A stretch of DNA of 8,828 bases, taken from the NCBI GenBank assembly GCA_045655165.1, contig JAZOOT010000006.1, positions 1 through 8,828 on the forward strand. The letters are read 5' to 3'. Shown piece after piece: positions 1-7,464 of this stretch. Position numbers and translations under genes: made by a program. The stretch is from SIG607 sp045655165. GTDB lineage: Bacteria; Bacillota; Clostridia; Oscillospirales; Acutalibacteraceae. Each line of letters starts with the position of its first letter. Positions within the stretch are counted from its first letter, which is position 1. The notes under the pieces were generated by a model. The model had not been told where the DNA came from and did not search any database. It saw nothing but the letters and a program-made list of their open reading frames with translations.

Positions 1-63
1 TCACAATATCACTTATTACATTTATCTTTGAGATAGTTATAATTTTAAAGTATGTAACCCACT

Positions 64-95
64 ATGACACTTTCAAGCCGAAAGTGTCATTTTTA
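64..95 (+). terminator. Intrinsic terminator of an off-window plus-strand gene
   Basis: An 11-bp perfect stem (ATGACACTTTC with GAAAGTGTCAT) closes a 5-nt loop AAGCC and is followed directly by TTTTT on the plus strand. The other strand has no comparable U-tract, so it should act rightwards. The gene it ends lies left of the window. Positions 1-63 contain only a possible last fragment of it, with stops at 29-31 and 34-36 in two frames, and the correct frame cannot be chosen. Confidence 0.85.
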
Positions 96-99
96 ATAT

Positions 100-142
100 A
101 AAAAGAAATTGGGAGGAACTTCTTTACGAAGTGTCTCCCAAT
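100..142 (-). terminator. Intrinsic terminator of the V-type ATPase operon
   Basis: An 8-bp outer stem (ATTGGGAG with CTCCCAAT) and a 5-bp inner stem (ACTTC with GAAGT) are separated by a 2x2 internal loop, with a TTTAC apex. Read on the minus strand the hairpin is followed by TTTCTTTTTA, the U-rich tract expected for termination. It begins 25 bp after the stop codon of the K subunit gene, the last gene of the operon. It stands back to back with the plus-strand terminator at 64-95, so the two units converge here. Confidence 0.82.
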
Positions 143-166
143 GCACGGCTTTTTTATTTGCTTATT

Positions 167-592
167 TTATCCCAATGCAACCATGCTGAACACAAGCGCA
201 AACAAAGCAACGGTTTCGCAAAGACCAACAACGGTAATGTACTGTGAAAAACCTTTTCCGGTTTCGGCTAAAGCATCGGCACCTGCTGCACCTGCTTTAC
301 CCTGGAAAACTGCCGAAGCAGCCATTGCAATACCCGAAGCAATTCCAAGACCCAACAAGAAAGCGGGGTCAGCGGTAGAAGCTTTCATTTGCTGCATTAA
401 AAGAAAGCCGTAAATTGTTTGGGTAAGGGGAGCACCCGCAAAAACGGTAAGAATAAAAGGTGCGGTTTTGTTGTTCATATAGCATTTTTTCCAAGCGCCA
501 ATAGATGCTTGGCCTGCAATACCAATACCAATTGCCGAACCAATTGCGGCAATGCCCATACAAAGTGCTGTTGATAATAATCCTAAGTTCAT
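167..592 (-). CDS. ntpK: V-type ATPase membrane rotor subunit K (c-ring proteolipid)
   Basis: This 141-residue protein forms the membrane rotor ring that carries the coupling ion. It has four hydrophobic helices (about 4-26, 44-68, 76-100 and 116-140), the duplicated-hairpin form typical of V-type K subunits. The glycine-rich first helix (GSAIGIGIAG) and the FQGKAGAAG stretch are family hallmarks. Only one acidic ion-binding residue is present, E126 in helix 4 (LCETVALF). T57, Q58, Y61 and Q97 match the Na+ ligand set known from Enterococcus hirae NtpK, with the same 29-residue spacing from the second glutamine to the glutamate. This suggests Na+ rather than H+ coupling (inference). It is the last gene of the operon, 24 bp after the I subunit gene. 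GGAGGA at 601-606 lies 8 nt before the ATG and supports this start. Confidence 0.95.
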   Translation of the reverse strand: MNLGLLSTALCMGIAAIGSAIGIGIAGQASIGAWKKCYMNNKTAPFILTVFAGAPLTQTIYGFLLMQQMKASTADPAFLLGLGIASGIAMAASAVFQGKAGAAGADALAETGKGFSQYITVVGLCETVALFALVFSMVALG

Positions 593-616
593 AATAAATA
601 TCCTCCAAAAAATAAT

Positions 617-2512
617 TTATTCTTCAAATGGCTTAAATTTATGGCCGCTCCACGACATATCCAAATGCGAAGAAAACTCCAAGGTGTTAAGCCGAATTCC
701 GTGAACAATAACCGATAGAATGTTTAATACCATATTAAGTCCGTGGCCAAACACCAAAAGAATAATGGCAACAACCATAAACAAAAAATTACCAAGCAAC
801 GGGCCGGCAAGTTCGTTTACCGTTGCCGAAATTGCCGCACCGGCAAGTCCAACAGCCCATAATCGTATATACGATACAATATCAGAAAATACGTTTACTA
901 CGCCAAGTAATACCGAAACAATATTTGTAAGACTTGATAGTATAGATTTAATTATACTGCCTTCGTAGTTTGAAAACACAAAACTTATAACAAAACCTAT
1001 TCCTATTAAGGCAAGTGAAACCGTGCCAACGGGAACACCGCCAATTACAAGCCCAAAACCAAAAACCTGCGAATTTACAACAAGGTTTAGCACCAAGTAA
1101 TAAATACCAATAAGTTGCAGTATTGAACCAATATCACCAAGCATTTTTAGTGAACTTCTGTTTCGCACGGCACCTTTAATGTGCGCAACGGTTAACTGAA
1201 TAAGAGCCAGTGAAAAACAAAAAATTTGCAAATTCTGCGCGGTGGTAAGCCCTACACCCTGTGCAGTCCAGGGCAAACTCCAAAGTTTATCGGCATAAAC
1301 GTTTGAAATTACGGGTATTGAAAGCGATTTAAGCCAATTAGGCAACTGCTCGGGCGAAAGCCCAAACCAAGTGCAGGTAAGGGTGCCCCACAGTATTGTA
1401 GATAACCCAAAAAGTCCAATAAGCAAAAAAGTTGGGGCAATTGGTTTTTTTGAAATTAGCGATTTTATAATGGGAATTAAAGCAACACTGCATATTAATA
1501 ACCCATAACCGCCATCACCAAAAATAATACCAAAGAATATTAGTATAAATGCCAAAAACCAACCCGAAATATCATATTCAAAATATCCGGGAACAGTACC
1601 CAAAAAATCGGTTAGCGGGTAAATAAGACTTACAAACTTGTTGTTTTTAAGTTTGGTAGGTACGTTGTCGTCTTGGTTGGGTTCTTCAACAAAAAGCCCC
1701 CAGGAATTATTTTTTGCTGTTTCTTTAAGTTCTTCAATTCTTTCGGCTTCAATAAAGCCCTTAAAGAACGCAACAGAAACAGTATTTTCTTGGCTTTCTG
1801 ATAAAACTTCAGAATCCATACCGGTTGAATATGTTTCAAATTCAACTTGTTTTTCCAAATCTTTCAATGCTTCTTTAAAACTTTCGGTGTAACAAGCATA
1901 AGAAGTAATTTCGCCGTCAATTTTTTCTATACGCATTGTTAGTTCGCCAACTTTTTTGCGCATATCAGAAGTGGAAATTTTGGGAATGTCTAATTTGTAA
2001 CCGTTTAAAAAAGAAGTGTTTTCTTGCTTTAACAACAAAAATTTTACTGTAGATTTGTCTGCGTAAATTTTAACGGCTTTTAATGTGTCGGGAAGTGATA
2101 AATATTCGGACTTTGGCATTTCGTAAAGTTCTAAATCAATGCGGTTTTCCTGTAATTCACTTAAACTTTCGGGGTTTATTTCGCCCCAGTTTTTAAGCCG
2201 TTCAAGTTCACTGCTTAAATTTGCGCGTTCTAATAAGCACAACCCTTTTTCTTCGGTAAGCGAATCTATTTTTTGGGCAACTTCTAAAACTTGTTTAGTT
2301 GTAGCCGTTTTTTGATTTGTGTCTTTGGCTTTACCAACAGAAAACAAAGCCAGTTCAAGCAACGCAATTTGTTCTTTAAGTTCATTAAGTTTTTCGCCAA
2401 AACCTTCGCTTATTTCAATATGAACAATTCCAAGTTTACGAAGTGTTTTAAGGGTTTCTTCTTTTTTGTTGGCAAGAGTTATAAGTGAAACTTTTTTCAT
2501 TGGCACTATCAT
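617..2512 (-). CDS. ntpI: V-type ATPase subunit I (stator membrane subunit, a-type)
   Basis: A 631-residue stator subunit that forms the ion half-channels next to the K ring. The first 310 residues are cytoplasmic and partly coiled-coil (for example 36-55 and 180-225), anchoring the peripheral stalk. The rest holds about seven or eight membrane helices. Family motifs visible: GDGGYG at 332-337 at the first helical hairpin, YIRLWAVGLA around R550 (the essential arginine that faces the rotor carboxylate), GHGLN at 589-593 and HGIRLNTLEF near the C-terminus, ending in KFKPFEE. The ATG overlaps the stop codon of subunit D as ATGA, implying translational coupling. AAAGGAGG at 2523-2530 lies 10 nt upstream. 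A second in-frame ATG 12 nt later would sit 22 nt from that site, so the first is preferred. Confidence 0.96.
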   Translation of the reverse strand: MIVPMKKVSLITLANKKEETLKTLRKLGIVHIEISEGFGEKLNELKEQIALLELALFSVGKAKDTNQKTATTKQVLEVAQKIDSLTEEKGLCLLERANLSSELERLKNWGEINPESLSELQENRIDLELYEMPKSEYLSLPDTLKAVKIYADKSTVKFLLLKQENTSFLNGYKLDIPKISTSDMRKKVGELTMRIEKIDGEITSYACYTESFKEALKDLEKQVEFETYSTGMDSEVLSESQENTVSVAFFKGFIEAERIEELKETAKNNSWGLFVEEPNQDDNVPTKLKNNKFVSLIYPLTDFLGTVPGYFEYDISGWFLAFILIFFGIIFGDGGYGLLICSVALIPIIKSLISKKPIAPTFLLIGLFGLSTILWGTLTCTWFGLSPEQLPNWLKSLSIPVISNVYADKLWSLPWTAQGVGLTTAQNLQIFCFSLALIQLTVAHIKGAVRNRSSLKMLGDIGSILQLIGIYYLVLNLVVNSQVFGFGLVIGGVPVGTVSLALIGIGFVISFVFSNYEGSIIKSILSSLTNIVSVLLGVVNVFSDIVSYIRLWAVGLAGAAISATVNELAGPLLGNFLFMVVAIILLVFGHGLNMVLNILSVIVHGIRLNTLEFSSHLDMSWSGHKFKPFEE

Positions 2513-3141
2513 AACGAATAAACCTCCTTTTCGGAAGCGGCTAAGTTACGAAGCGCAATTTTTCGTTTTGAAATTTTTGAACGCACAACGGCACTAACTT
2601 GCTGGTCGGCCATATAAATAGATATTTTTTTAATGTTTGCTTTGGTTTCGGGAATTTTTACCTTTTCAAACAGGTTTACGCGTTGAGAAGTGGCCTTAAG
2701 CTCTGCTTCTAAAAGTTTAACCTGTTCGTCTAACACCTCAGCTTCTAAATCTAAAGAAATTGCTTTTTCCATGTGGTTGGCGGCAATATCTACCCAAAGC
2801 GGAGTGCTGTATAAATCGTAGTCGCCTCTTTTAAAATCAGCACCCAAATAGGTGGGAATATCAACACCGGCAATATTGCCCCTGCCTTTTTTAATATTGC
2901 TAACCGTAATAACTTCATTTGGAAAAGCATCTTTTTCGCTAAAAACTGCAATCCAATCGTTAAAACCGTTTTCAAGTTTATTTTTTTCGTTTCGCACTTG
3001 GTTGGCCTTTGCCTCAATAGTGCGGATTTCCGATTGAAGCTGTTGCTTTTTAAGTGTTAGAGTAAGCAAATATCTTTGGTACATTTTAAGCGCGTCTTTT
3101 TGTACCTTTAACTCGTTTTTAGTAAGTTTGATTTTTGCCAA
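2509..3141 (-). CDS. ntpD: V-type ATPase central-shaft subunit D (TTG start)
   Basis: A 210-residue central rotor shaft protein (gamma-like) that transmits torque between the A3B3 head and the membrane ring. Two long helices form an antiparallel coiled coil: the N-terminal one covers about 5-65 (KLTKNELKVQKDALKMYQR) and the C-terminal one about 118-210. The C-terminal signature RVNLFEKVKIPETKANIKKI (154-173) followed by SAVVRSKISKRK is characteristic of subunit D. It starts with TTG, not ATG: the stop of the B gene is only 3 nt upstream, and the AAGGAGG site at 3150-3156 is 8 nt away. The globular loop at 85-115 is moderately long. The end overlaps the I subunit start by 4 bp. No separate F subunit, the usual partner of D, is encoded nearby. 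Confidence 0.94.
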   Translation of the reverse strand: MAKIKLTKNELKVQKDALKMYQRYLLTLTLKKQQLQSEIRTIEAKANQVRNEKNKLENGFNDWIAVFSEKDAFPNEVITVSNIKKGRGNIAGVDIPTYLGADFKRGDYDLYSTPLWVDIAANHMEKAISLDLEAEVLDEQVKLLEAELKATSQRVNLFEKVKIPETKANIKKISIYMADQQVSAVVRSKISKRKIALRNLAASEKEVYSL

Positions 3142-3144
3142 AAT

Positions 3145-4455
3145 CTAAACCTCCTTAACCCTTGGCCAAAACTCATCGGTAAGGTCTGATTTAATTCCGG
3201 TTTCATCTCTTTCAAAACATTCGGCCAAAATTTTCCAGCCCAAATCAAGAGCATCTTCAAGCGAAAGATTAACCGATAAATCCATTAGTTTGTTTTCAAA
3301 AAGTTCACCGTATTTAAGCAACTTTTCATCCCAACGGTTCATAGAAAATCCCATGTTTTTCTTTTCAAGAGTTTCTTTGTAAGAAGAATACATACGAATC
3401 ATTGCGTCCATAAGCGCGCGGTGGTCTTTTCTTGTTTTACCGTTAACGTTTTGTTTAAGTCGTGAAAGGGAGCCAAACGGTTCAATACGCCCGCCCTTTA
3501 AATAATACTGACCTTCGGTAATATAACCTGTGTTATCGGGAACAGGGTGGGTTACATCGTCACCGGGCATTGTGGTAACCGCCAATACGGTAACCGAACC
3601 CGAATTAGCAAAGTCAACCGCTTTTTCGTAACGGGCAGCCAACTGCGAATAAAGGTCGCCGGGGTAACCGCGGTTAGAGGGCACCTGTTCGCCTGTAATG
3701 GCGATTTCTTTCATAGCGTCGGCAAAGTTTGTCATATCGGTTAAAAGTACCAAAACATCTTTGTTTTGCAAAGCAAACTGTTCGGCAACCGCCAATACCA
3801 TATCGGGTATCATCATACATTCAACCGTTGGGTCAGATGCAGTATGGATAAACATAACCGTTTTGCTAAGTGCGCCGCCTTTAGAAAGTTCATCTTTAAA
3901 ATAAAGAAAATCGTCGTATTTTAAACCCATACCGCCAAGCACAATTACGTCGGCTTCGGCCTGCATTGCAATACGCGCAAGCAATTGGTTGTACGGCTCA
4001 CCCGAAATAGAAAATATAGGAAGTTTTTGAGAAACAACCAAAGTGTTGAACATATCAATCATAGGTATATTGGTTCTTAACATTCTGTTGGCAAGAATAC
4101 GTTTGGTGGGGTTTACCGAAGGTCCGCCTATTGCTTTCATGTTATCGGTAAGGGCAGGGCCTTTGTCTCTTGGTTCGCCCGAACCGTTAAAAATTCTGCC
4201 AAGCAAATCATCGCTAAACGAAACACGCATTTCGTGGCCTAAAAATCTAATTTCATCGCCCGTTGAAACACCTTGACCGCCAGCAAAAACCTGAAGCGAA
4301 ACAATATCGCCGTCAATTTTGTTTACCTGAGCCAAAGATTTACCAAAACGGGTGTTTATTTGAGCCAATTCGTTGTATTGAACGCCGGTTGCTCTTACGG
4401 TAATAACGTTACCAATAATAGATTCAATTTGGTTATAAACTTTGTTCATTCTCAT
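3145..4455 (-). CDS. ntpB: V-type ATPase regulatory subunit B (non-catalytic)
   Basis: A 436-residue non-catalytic nucleotide-site subunit that alternates with A in the A3B3 hexamer. The P-loop is degenerate, SGEPYNQL at 151-158, in place of a GxxGxGKT motif, as expected for B subunits. The PSNRGYPGDLYSQLAARYE block at 259-277 and the FGSLSRL block at 327-333 (R332 is the arginine reaching into the neighbouring catalytic site) are strong signatures. The length is normal for the spirochaete/chlamydia-type B subunit. The ATG overlaps the A stop codon as ATGA, and AAAGGA at 4462-4467 sits 6 nt upstream. A second ATG two codons later is possible but worse placed. The last codons (Lys-Glu-Val) contain the ribosome binding site of the D gene. 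Confidence 0.96.
   Translation of the reverse strand: MRMNKVYNQIESIIGNVITVRATGVQYNELAQINTRFGKSLAQVNKIDGDIVSLQVFAGGQGVSTGDEIRFLGHEMRVSFSDDLLGRIFNGSGEPRDKGPALTDNMKAIGGPSVNPTKRILANRMLRTNIPMIDMFNTLVVSQKLPIFSISGEPYNQLLARIAMQAEADVIVLGGMGLKYDDFLYFKDELSKGGALSKTVMFIHTASDPTVECMMIPDMVLAVAEQFALQNKDVLVLLTDMTNFADAMKEIAITGEQVPSNRGYPGDLYSQLAARYEKAVDFANSGSVTVLAVTTMPGDDVTHPVPDNTGYITEGQYYLKGGRIEPFGSLSRLKQNVNGKTRKDHRALMDAMIRMYSSYKETLEKKNMGFSMNRWDEKLLKYGELFENKLMDLSVNLSLEDALDLGWKILAECFERDETGIKSDLTDEFWPRVKEV
3150..3156 (-). promoter_or_regulatory. Ribosome binding site fixing the TTG start of subunit D
   Basis: The minus strand reads AAGGAGG here, 8 nt before TTG at 3141. It is built from the last codons of the B subunit gene. 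No ATG or GTG in the D frame lies at a workable distance upstream, so the site decides for TTG. Confidence 0.85.
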
Positions 4456-6221
4456 TCACCGTCCTTTAACAAGCGTTTGGCATCAGAATATAATTCGCCT
4501 TTGCCGTTACTGTATAACGAATCAATTTCGCTTTCGGCTTTTTTGAAAGCATCGCTTAGAAATTCGGTATAATTCCAGTCAATAAATCTTTGGCGCATAC
4601 GGTTAAAGAACACACGAGCGTCATCTTTACTGTTAAGCGCAAATTTACTGCCCAAAATGTAAATAAGTTTATCTGTAACGTAACGTTGGCGGGCAGTAGT
4701 GCAGTTTGCATCAACCAAATCAAAGGAGTTTTGTTGCAAATAAACGGCATCAAGCATTTCCGATTTTAAATAAATAATATAATCGTCAAGCGTTGTGCCT
4801 TCTTCGCCAATAACCTTCATCATTGAATCAACTTCGCTTCCGTGATGAAGCACGTTTTTGCAGTATTCCATCTTTTCGCGGTCAATAACGCTTTGGTATT
4901 TAGACCAAGAAATAAGCGGGTCAATAGCGGGGTATTTTCTTGCATCTGAACGTTCGCGTGAAAGCCCGTGGAAAGCGCCAACAACTTTTAAGGTTGCTTG
5001 GGTTACGGGCTCTTCAAAGTTACCGCCAGCGGGGGAAACAGTACCGCCAATGGTAACCGAACCCTTGCTTCCGTCGGGTAAGAGAACATAACCTGCGCGT
5101 TCATAAAACGCCGCAATATAAGATTCAAGGTAGGCGGGGAATGCCTCTTCACCGGGAATTTCTTCAAGTCGGCCCGACATTTCTCTAAGTGCCTGAGCCC
5201 AACGCGAAGTTGAATCGGCAAGAAGCAAAACATTAAGCCCCATTTGTCGGTAATATTCGGCAAGCGTTACCGAAGTGTATACCGATGCCTCACGCGAGGC
5301 AACGGGCATAGAAGATGTGTTGCAAATAATAATTGTGCGTTCCATAAGCGAACGGCCTGTTTTTGGGTCGGTAAGTTCGGGGAATTCGGTTAAGGTTTCA
5401 ACAACCTCGCCCGCACGTTCACCGCAGGCGGCAATTATTACAATATCTACGTCAGCATATTTTGAAGTTGTGTGCTGTAAAACTGTTTTTCCTGCACCAA
5501 AAGGACCCGGTGTGCAATAGGTTCCGCCCTTTGCAACAGGGAAGAATGAGTCCACAAGGCGAACCTTGGTTTCCATTGTTTCAACAGGAGCCAACCTTTC
5601 GCTGTAGCACCTTATTGCGCGTTTAACAGGCCATCTAAAACACATTGTAACAGGAATATCGCGTCCGCGTTCATCGGTTATAACGGCAATGTCTTCACTA
5701 ATTGTATATTCACCTTTTTCGGCAATAGATTTTACAGTATAGTTTCCAAGCAAATAAAAAGGAATAAATATTTTGTGTGTAAAGGCGCCTTCGGGAACAG
5801 TACCAATATATTCACCTGCTCGTAAAGTATCGCCAACCTTGGCGGTTGGTGTAAACTCCCATTTTTTGTCGGCATCTAAACCGTCGGCATAGTTACCGCG
5901 CTCTAAAAACCAACCGGCTTTTTCTGCCAAAATCGGCAGCGGGTTTTGAAGCCCGTCGTAAATTTGGCCAAGCAAACCGGGGCCTAATTGGGCCGATAAC
6001 ATTTCGCCTGTAAATTCAACGGTGTCACCGCATTTAATACCGCCGGTCATTTCATAAACCTGTATTTGCGCAATGTTGCCCCTAATACGAATAACTTCGC
6101 TTTTAAGGGCGGTGTTTTCTAATTTAACATAGCATATTTCGTTCATAGAAACATTACCGTCAAACTGTACCGACAGCAAGTTTCCGTTAATGCTAACAAC
6201 CTTTCCTTTGTTTTCGTTCAT
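4452..6221 (-). CDS. ntpA: V-type ATPase catalytic subunit A
   Basis: A 589-residue catalytic subunit that hydrolyses or synthesises ATP in the A3B3 head. From the N-terminus: a beta-barrel (1-70), the bulge insertion domain specific to V/A-type A subunits (about 110-190), Walker A GPFGAGKT at 239-246, the catalytic glutamate E268 in ACGERAGEV, the Walker B region LLLADSTSRWAQALRE at 332-347, and a helical C-terminal domain. All key residues are intact and there is no intein. An in-frame ATG at 6245 would add 8 residues and overlap the upstream gene by 22 bp. The ATG at 6221 is chosen because AGGAGA lies exactly 7 nt upstream and the family normally starts MxxxKGKVVxINGN. The gap to the DUF2764 stop is 2 nt, and the end overlaps the B gene by 4 bp. 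Confidence 0.97.
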   Translation of the reverse strand: MNENKGKVVSINGNLLSVQFDGNVSMNEICYVKLENTALKSEVIRIRGNIAQIQVYEMTGGIKCGDTVEFTGEMLSAQLGPGLLGQIYDGLQNPLPILAEKAGWFLERGNYADGLDADKKWEFTPTAKVGDTLRAGEYIGTVPEGAFTHKIFIPFYLLGNYTVKSIAEKGEYTISEDIAVITDERGRDIPVTMCFRWPVKRAIRCYSERLAPVETMETKVRLVDSFFPVAKGGTYCTPGPFGAGKTVLQHTTSKYADVDIVIIAACGERAGEVVETLTEFPELTDPKTGRSLMERTIIICNTSSMPVASREASVYTSVTLAEYYRQMGLNVLLLADSTSRWAQALREMSGRLEEIPGEEAFPAYLESYIAAFYERAGYVLLPDGSKGSVTIGGTVSPAGGNFEEPVTQATLKVVGAFHGLSRERSDARKYPAIDPLISWSKYQSVIDREKMEYCKNVLHHGSEVDSMMKVIGEEGTTLDDYIIYLKSEMLDAVYLQQNSFDLVDANCTTARQRYVTDKLIYILGSKFALNSKDDARVFFNRMRQRFIDWNYTEFLSDAFKKAESEIDSLYSNGKGELYSDAKRLLKDGE

Positions 6222-6223
6222 TA

Positions 6224-6763
6224 TTAAATCTCCTTTAACACACAACTGTAAATCTTTTTATATGTGGCTTCGCCAAGGTTTTTATTAAACTGTTTTATTC
6301 TAAAAATTAGTTTAAGCTTTAGTGCATAATAAAAAATGTATTCATCGCTAAAAGAATCTAACGGTCTAAGTGTTTCTAAAAAACTCAAACGGTGGTTTAA
6401 AAGAAAATATTCTGCATCCAACGGGTTTTTCGTTTCAACAGCGGTGTTTGCAACCTTAATAATTTCGGCTGGCAAATCATTTTTTTGCAAATCAAACGGT
6501 TTGCTCATTTTATCGGCCCTTGCTTTGCCAAGCGCCAAGCGCAAATTTCGCTCGCCGTCATTCCAAGCATCAATTAAAGGAGAATTTGATTTTTCAAACT
6601 CTAACGACGGCACAAGCGTTAAATTTTTAATTTCGCCAAACATCTTTTTATTTAAAAGACGTTCGCAAAGTTCCAAAAAAACTTCTTCAGTAATTGGAAG
6701 CGGAGAGTTTTCATTAACTCCGTCAAGCGACGGAAGCTGTGAAACCAAATAATATTCAGCCAT
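6224..6763 (-). CDS. DUF2764 protein, probable short subunit C-like component of the V-type ATPase
   Basis: A 179-residue soluble protein matching the uncharacterised DUF2764 family, which from memory occurs in this same slot of spirochaete and chlamydial V-type ATPase operons. The N-terminus (AEYYLVSQLPSL) is typical. A helical C-terminal half contains NPLDAEYFLLNHRLSFLETL (113-132) and YYALKLKLIFRIKQFN (145-160), with the look of the helical bundles in subunit C (AC39), the socket joining the central shaft to the K ring. No signal peptide or membrane helix is visible. Inference: a half-size replacement for subunit C, which the operon lacks at about 330 residues. The ATG lies 1 nt after the E subunit stop, and AGAGG at 6773-6777 inside the end of E is 9 nt upstream. 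Family assignment is fairly sure; function is not proven. Confidence 0.82.
   Translation of the reverse strand: MAEYYLVSQLPSLDGVNENSPLPITEEVFLELCERLLNKKMFGEIKNLTLVPSLEFEKSNSPLIDAWNDGERNLRLALGKARADKMSKPFDLQKNDLPAEIIKVANTAVETKNPLDAEYFLLNHRLSFLETLRPLDSFSDEYIFYYALKLKLIFRIKQFNKNLGEATYKKIYSCVLKEI
6229..6236 (-). promoter_or_regulatory. Ribosome binding site fixing the subunit A start at 6221
   Basis: The minus strand reads AAAGGAGA, with AGGAGA ending 7 nt before the ATG at 6221. It lies downstream of the alternative ATG at 6245 and so cannot serve that one. It overlaps the Lys-Glu-Ile codons that end the DUF2764 gene. Confidence 0.85.
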
Positions 6764-6764
6764 G

Positions 6765-7373
6765 TTATTTTGCCTCTTTCAAAAGTTCAGTAACCTTGGG
6801 GCTAAGATAATTAGAAAGCATTTCAACAACAGCGTCGGCAGAATAATCGTAATATGCACCGCCGTCGTTTACTGAAATGCGGAACCCGCCGTCAAAACTG
6901 TCGCTTGACTTAAGGGTAACGCCGCTATTAAGCTTTTCTTTAATTCCCGCAATAACCGTTTCTTCAAGCGCTTTAAGGTCGCTATTGTTTAAAACAACAG
7001 AAAGGTTATCGGCTTCAGGTTTGTTTGCAAGTGTTTCAACAACCTTTATAATAAGTTGTGCTAAAGCGTCAGAAGAATATACCGCAGTAACGTTTTGGCC
7101 CAAAAGGGCATTTAACTCTTTTGAAACGCTTTCTCTAAAAGATATAAGAAGATTGCGCCCTGCTTGGCGAATAGCATCTTCGCCTGATTTAACAATACGT
7201 TCGTTTTCGGCTTTTGCAGTTGCTAAAATTTTATCGGCTTCTGCCTTTGCATCGGCAACAATTTTATCGGCTTCTGCCTTTGCGGTTTTAATAATGTTTT
7301 CCGCTTCAGTTTGGGCAACTTCCACACCGTCTTTTTTAATTTGGTCAATAAGTTCTTGAAGTTGAATTTCCAT
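6765..7373 (-). CDS. ntpE: V-type ATPase peripheral-stalk subunit E
   Basis: A 202-residue stator-stalk protein, first gene of the operon. Residues 1-80 form a long charged helix. Between 19 and 73 it is organised in five consecutive 11-residue units (VAQTEAENIIK, TAKAEADKIVA, DAKAEADKILA, TAKAENERIVK, SGEDAIRQAGR), the hendecad pattern of the right-handed coiled coil that E makes with its stalk partner. The C-terminal globular domain (about 85-202) binds the head; DGGFRISVNDGGAYYDYSAD at 161-180 fits the family. No G or H partner is encoded in the window, so the partner is elsewhere, very divergent, or E pairs with itself. The ATG is supported by AGGAGA at 7381-7386, 7 nt upstream. Confidence 0.9.
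   Translation of the reverse strand: MEIQLQELIDQIKKDGVEVAQTEAENIIKTAKAEADKIVADAKAEADKILATAKAENERIVKSGEDAIRQAGRNLLISFRESVSKELNALLGQNVTAVYSSDALAQLIIKVVETLANKPEADNLSVVLNNSDLKALEETVIAGIKEKLNSGVTLKSSDSFDGGFRISVNDGGAYYDYSADAVVEMLSNYLSPKVTELLKEAK
7228..7283 (-). repeat. Tandem 33-bp duplication inside the E subunit coiled coil
   Basis: A 23-bp stretch is identical at 7228-7250 and 7261-7283, offset by 33 bp, which is eleven codons. It encodes two adjacent copies of the KAEADKI unit. Identity at the DNA level, including third positions, points to a recent duplication or gene conversion rather than only protein-level selection. Confidence 0.88.
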
Positions 7374-7418
7374 AAAAAGTTCTCCTTTTTTTTGAAGTTA
7401 TTTTATCCGTTTTTCTCT

Positions 7419-7464
7419 AAAAAACAAAAAGGAACTAGTATCCTCTGCAGACAGCTGGTTCCTT
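7419..7464 (-). terminator. Terminator-like hairpin in the leader of the ATPase operon (candidate attenuator)
   Basis: On the minus strand AAGGAACCAG pairs with CTAGTTCCTT (one mismatch in ten), enclosing a 16-nt loop whose sequence is not simple (it contains CTGTCTGCAGAGG). The stem is followed by TTTTTGTTTTTT. It lies after the sigma-A promoter and about 45 nt before the first gene, so it should cut off part of the transcripts before the operon. A terminator between promoter and operon is a sign of attenuation. No clear antiterminator pairing and no T-box features were found. A cation-sensing riboswitch, for example the Na+ (DUF1646) class, is a candidate that I could not confirm. Confidence 0.72.

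Noticed and set aside
3..104. Open frame at the left edge as the end of a plus-strand gene
   Set aside because: It reads straight through the 64-95 terminator, which real genes seldom do, and two other frames stop earlier; the true frame cannot be decided.
369..608. Minus-strand 79-codon ORF and other overlapping frames across the ATPase genes
   Set aside because: They are shadows of subunits with clear family motifs, without their own ribosome binding sites or recognisable domains.
6222..6245. Upstream in-frame ATG for subunit A adding 8 residues
   Set aside because: It would overlap the DUF2764 gene by 22 bp, has no ribosome binding site at the right distance, and the AGGAGA site at 6229-6234 serves the ATG at 6221.
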